Made by a program: the position numbers and the translations under genes. 5,422 bases of DNA, from contig JAHKLQ010000006.1 in assembly GCA_020854975.1 (NCBI GenBank), positions 1-5,422 on the forward strand, given 5' to 3'. Of the stretch, positions 4,793-5,422 are shown one piece after another. Source of the DNA: Methanobacterium sp. (GTDB taxonomy: Archaea; Methanobacteriota; Methanobacteria; Methanobacteriales; Methanobacteriaceae). A model generated the notes under the pieces. It did not search any database. It had not been told where the DNA came from and saw only the letters and a list, made by a program, of their open reading frames with translations. Position 1 is the stretch's first letter, and each line of letters opens with the position of its first letter.

Positions 4793-5422
4793 TTATCCTA
4801 CTTTTAATCTAATTCTCCACCCTCTTTTTCTCTTTACAAGTTCTCCTTGAAGTGGAATAATCTGTGAATCCACTAATAATCGAAGATAGGTGGCCATTTT
4901 TCCAGGTAACTTAAGGGGACTTTTCACTTTACGGCCCGGAGGTTTCAACTCACAGGCTAAGACACCTCTCTTATCCACATAAAGATAGGCTTCCATTCCC
5001 TCCTTTAAAGAGGATAATTCAAAATTCCGGAGATGTAAACCAGCATCAAAAGAGTAAAGGGGTTCGTCCCGGGTTCTGGATCCATCCCGGAACTTTTCAT
5101 GGGCTTCTGAACTTGTCAGACCATTTTCAACCATGGAGGCAACGTACCAAGCCCTTTCAATAACACGTTCCATGGTCTGATCAGGGGGGATGATTCCCTG
5201 TTTTTGGTAATCTAAGATAAGTTGATAGATCTCTCGACGTGTAACATTCTCTTCCACGGAGCTAAGTGCCAGCCGACTCAGCACAGGACCATAACCAGCC
5301 TGGCGCAGAGATGCCCAGACCTGATTTTCTGCCTGGTACCATCGTCCCTGGATGATATGTTCCACGGCAACTGCATTTAAATGAGCAGTGTTCAGGAGCT
5401 GGTGGCGTGAGCTGGTGTTTAA
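4793..5422 (-). CDS. Unrecognised protein, C-terminal part, runs off the right edge
   Basis: About 209 codons are visible before the TAA stop at 4793-4795. The frame is open to the last base of the window with no ATG, so the gene almost certainly begins outside. A GTG at 5363-5365 could be a start but has no support. Numbering from that GTG, residues 1-95 look mostly helical and residues 100-190 look like a beta-rich domain. The C-terminal tail is strongly basic, including [11 protein letters not shown] (178-188), which may contact nucleic acid, though no known motif is visible. There is one cysteine (C138) and no membrane segment. The DNA is richer in G+C than its neighbours: 35 of 60 bases at 5281-5340 against 22 of 60 at 2401-2460. 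I cannot name a family. It converges on the small Cys/His gene. Confidence 0.6.
   Translation of the reverse strand, partial: LNTSSRHQLLNTAHLNAVAVEHIIQGRWYQAENQVWASLRQAGYGPVLSRLALSSVEENVTRREIYQLILDYQKQGIIPPDQTMERVIERAWYVASMVENGLTSSEAHEKFRDGSRTRDEPLYSFDAGLHLRNFELSSLKEGMEAYLYVDKRGVLACELKPPGRKVKSPLKLPGKMATYLRLLVDSQIIPLQGELVKRKRGWRIRLKVG

Overview
The window looks like chromosomal DNA from a methanogenic archaeon of the Methanobacterium type. This is inferred from three things. The DNA is AT-rich, with TATA-like boxes (TTTATAAAA) ahead of genes and T-runs after them. Ribosome sites read GGTGAT or GAGGATGA. The set of protein families (EGY1/MjS2P-like protease, DUF89 protein, CcdA plus an anchored thioredoxin, DUF1932 oxidoreductase) is usual in that group. 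No rRNA, tRNA, CRISPR array or mobile element was seen.

Layout. On the + strand, in order: a membrane-embedded site-2 zinc metalloprotease (75-1100); a DUF89/ARMT1-like metal-dependent phosphatase-type protein read from a TTG start (1200-2063); a membrane-anchored thioredoxin (2238-2666); a CcdA-type membrane electron carrier (2815-3435); an NAD(P)-dependent DUF1932 oxidoreductase (3516-4346); and a small Cys/His-rich protein (4504-4719). On the - strand, converging on these, is the C-terminal part of an unrecognised protein that runs off the right edge (4793-5422). The largest gap without a gene is 174 bases, so no stretch over 300 bases is empty.

How the genes relate. Only the thioredoxin and CcdA genes have a clear functional link. 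Together they look like the gamma and beta parts of DsbD carried on separate genes, moving reducing power from the cytoplasm to proteins outside the membrane. A strong stem-loop and a very AT-rich promoter-like region lie between them, so they are probably transcribed separately. The other genes have gaps of 80-174 bases, each with TATA-like or terminator-like sequence, and look like single transcription units rather than one operon.

The most unusual parts are non-coding: five TATAAA copies within 44 bases (2711-2754), a cluster of inverted repeats (4381-4439) ahead of the small Cys/His protein, overlapping alternative hairpins after the DUF89 gene (2098-2124), and a 17-codon upstream reading frame whose stop overlaps the TTG start of the DUF89 gene. 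I found no convincing evidence of an entirely new multi-gene system.
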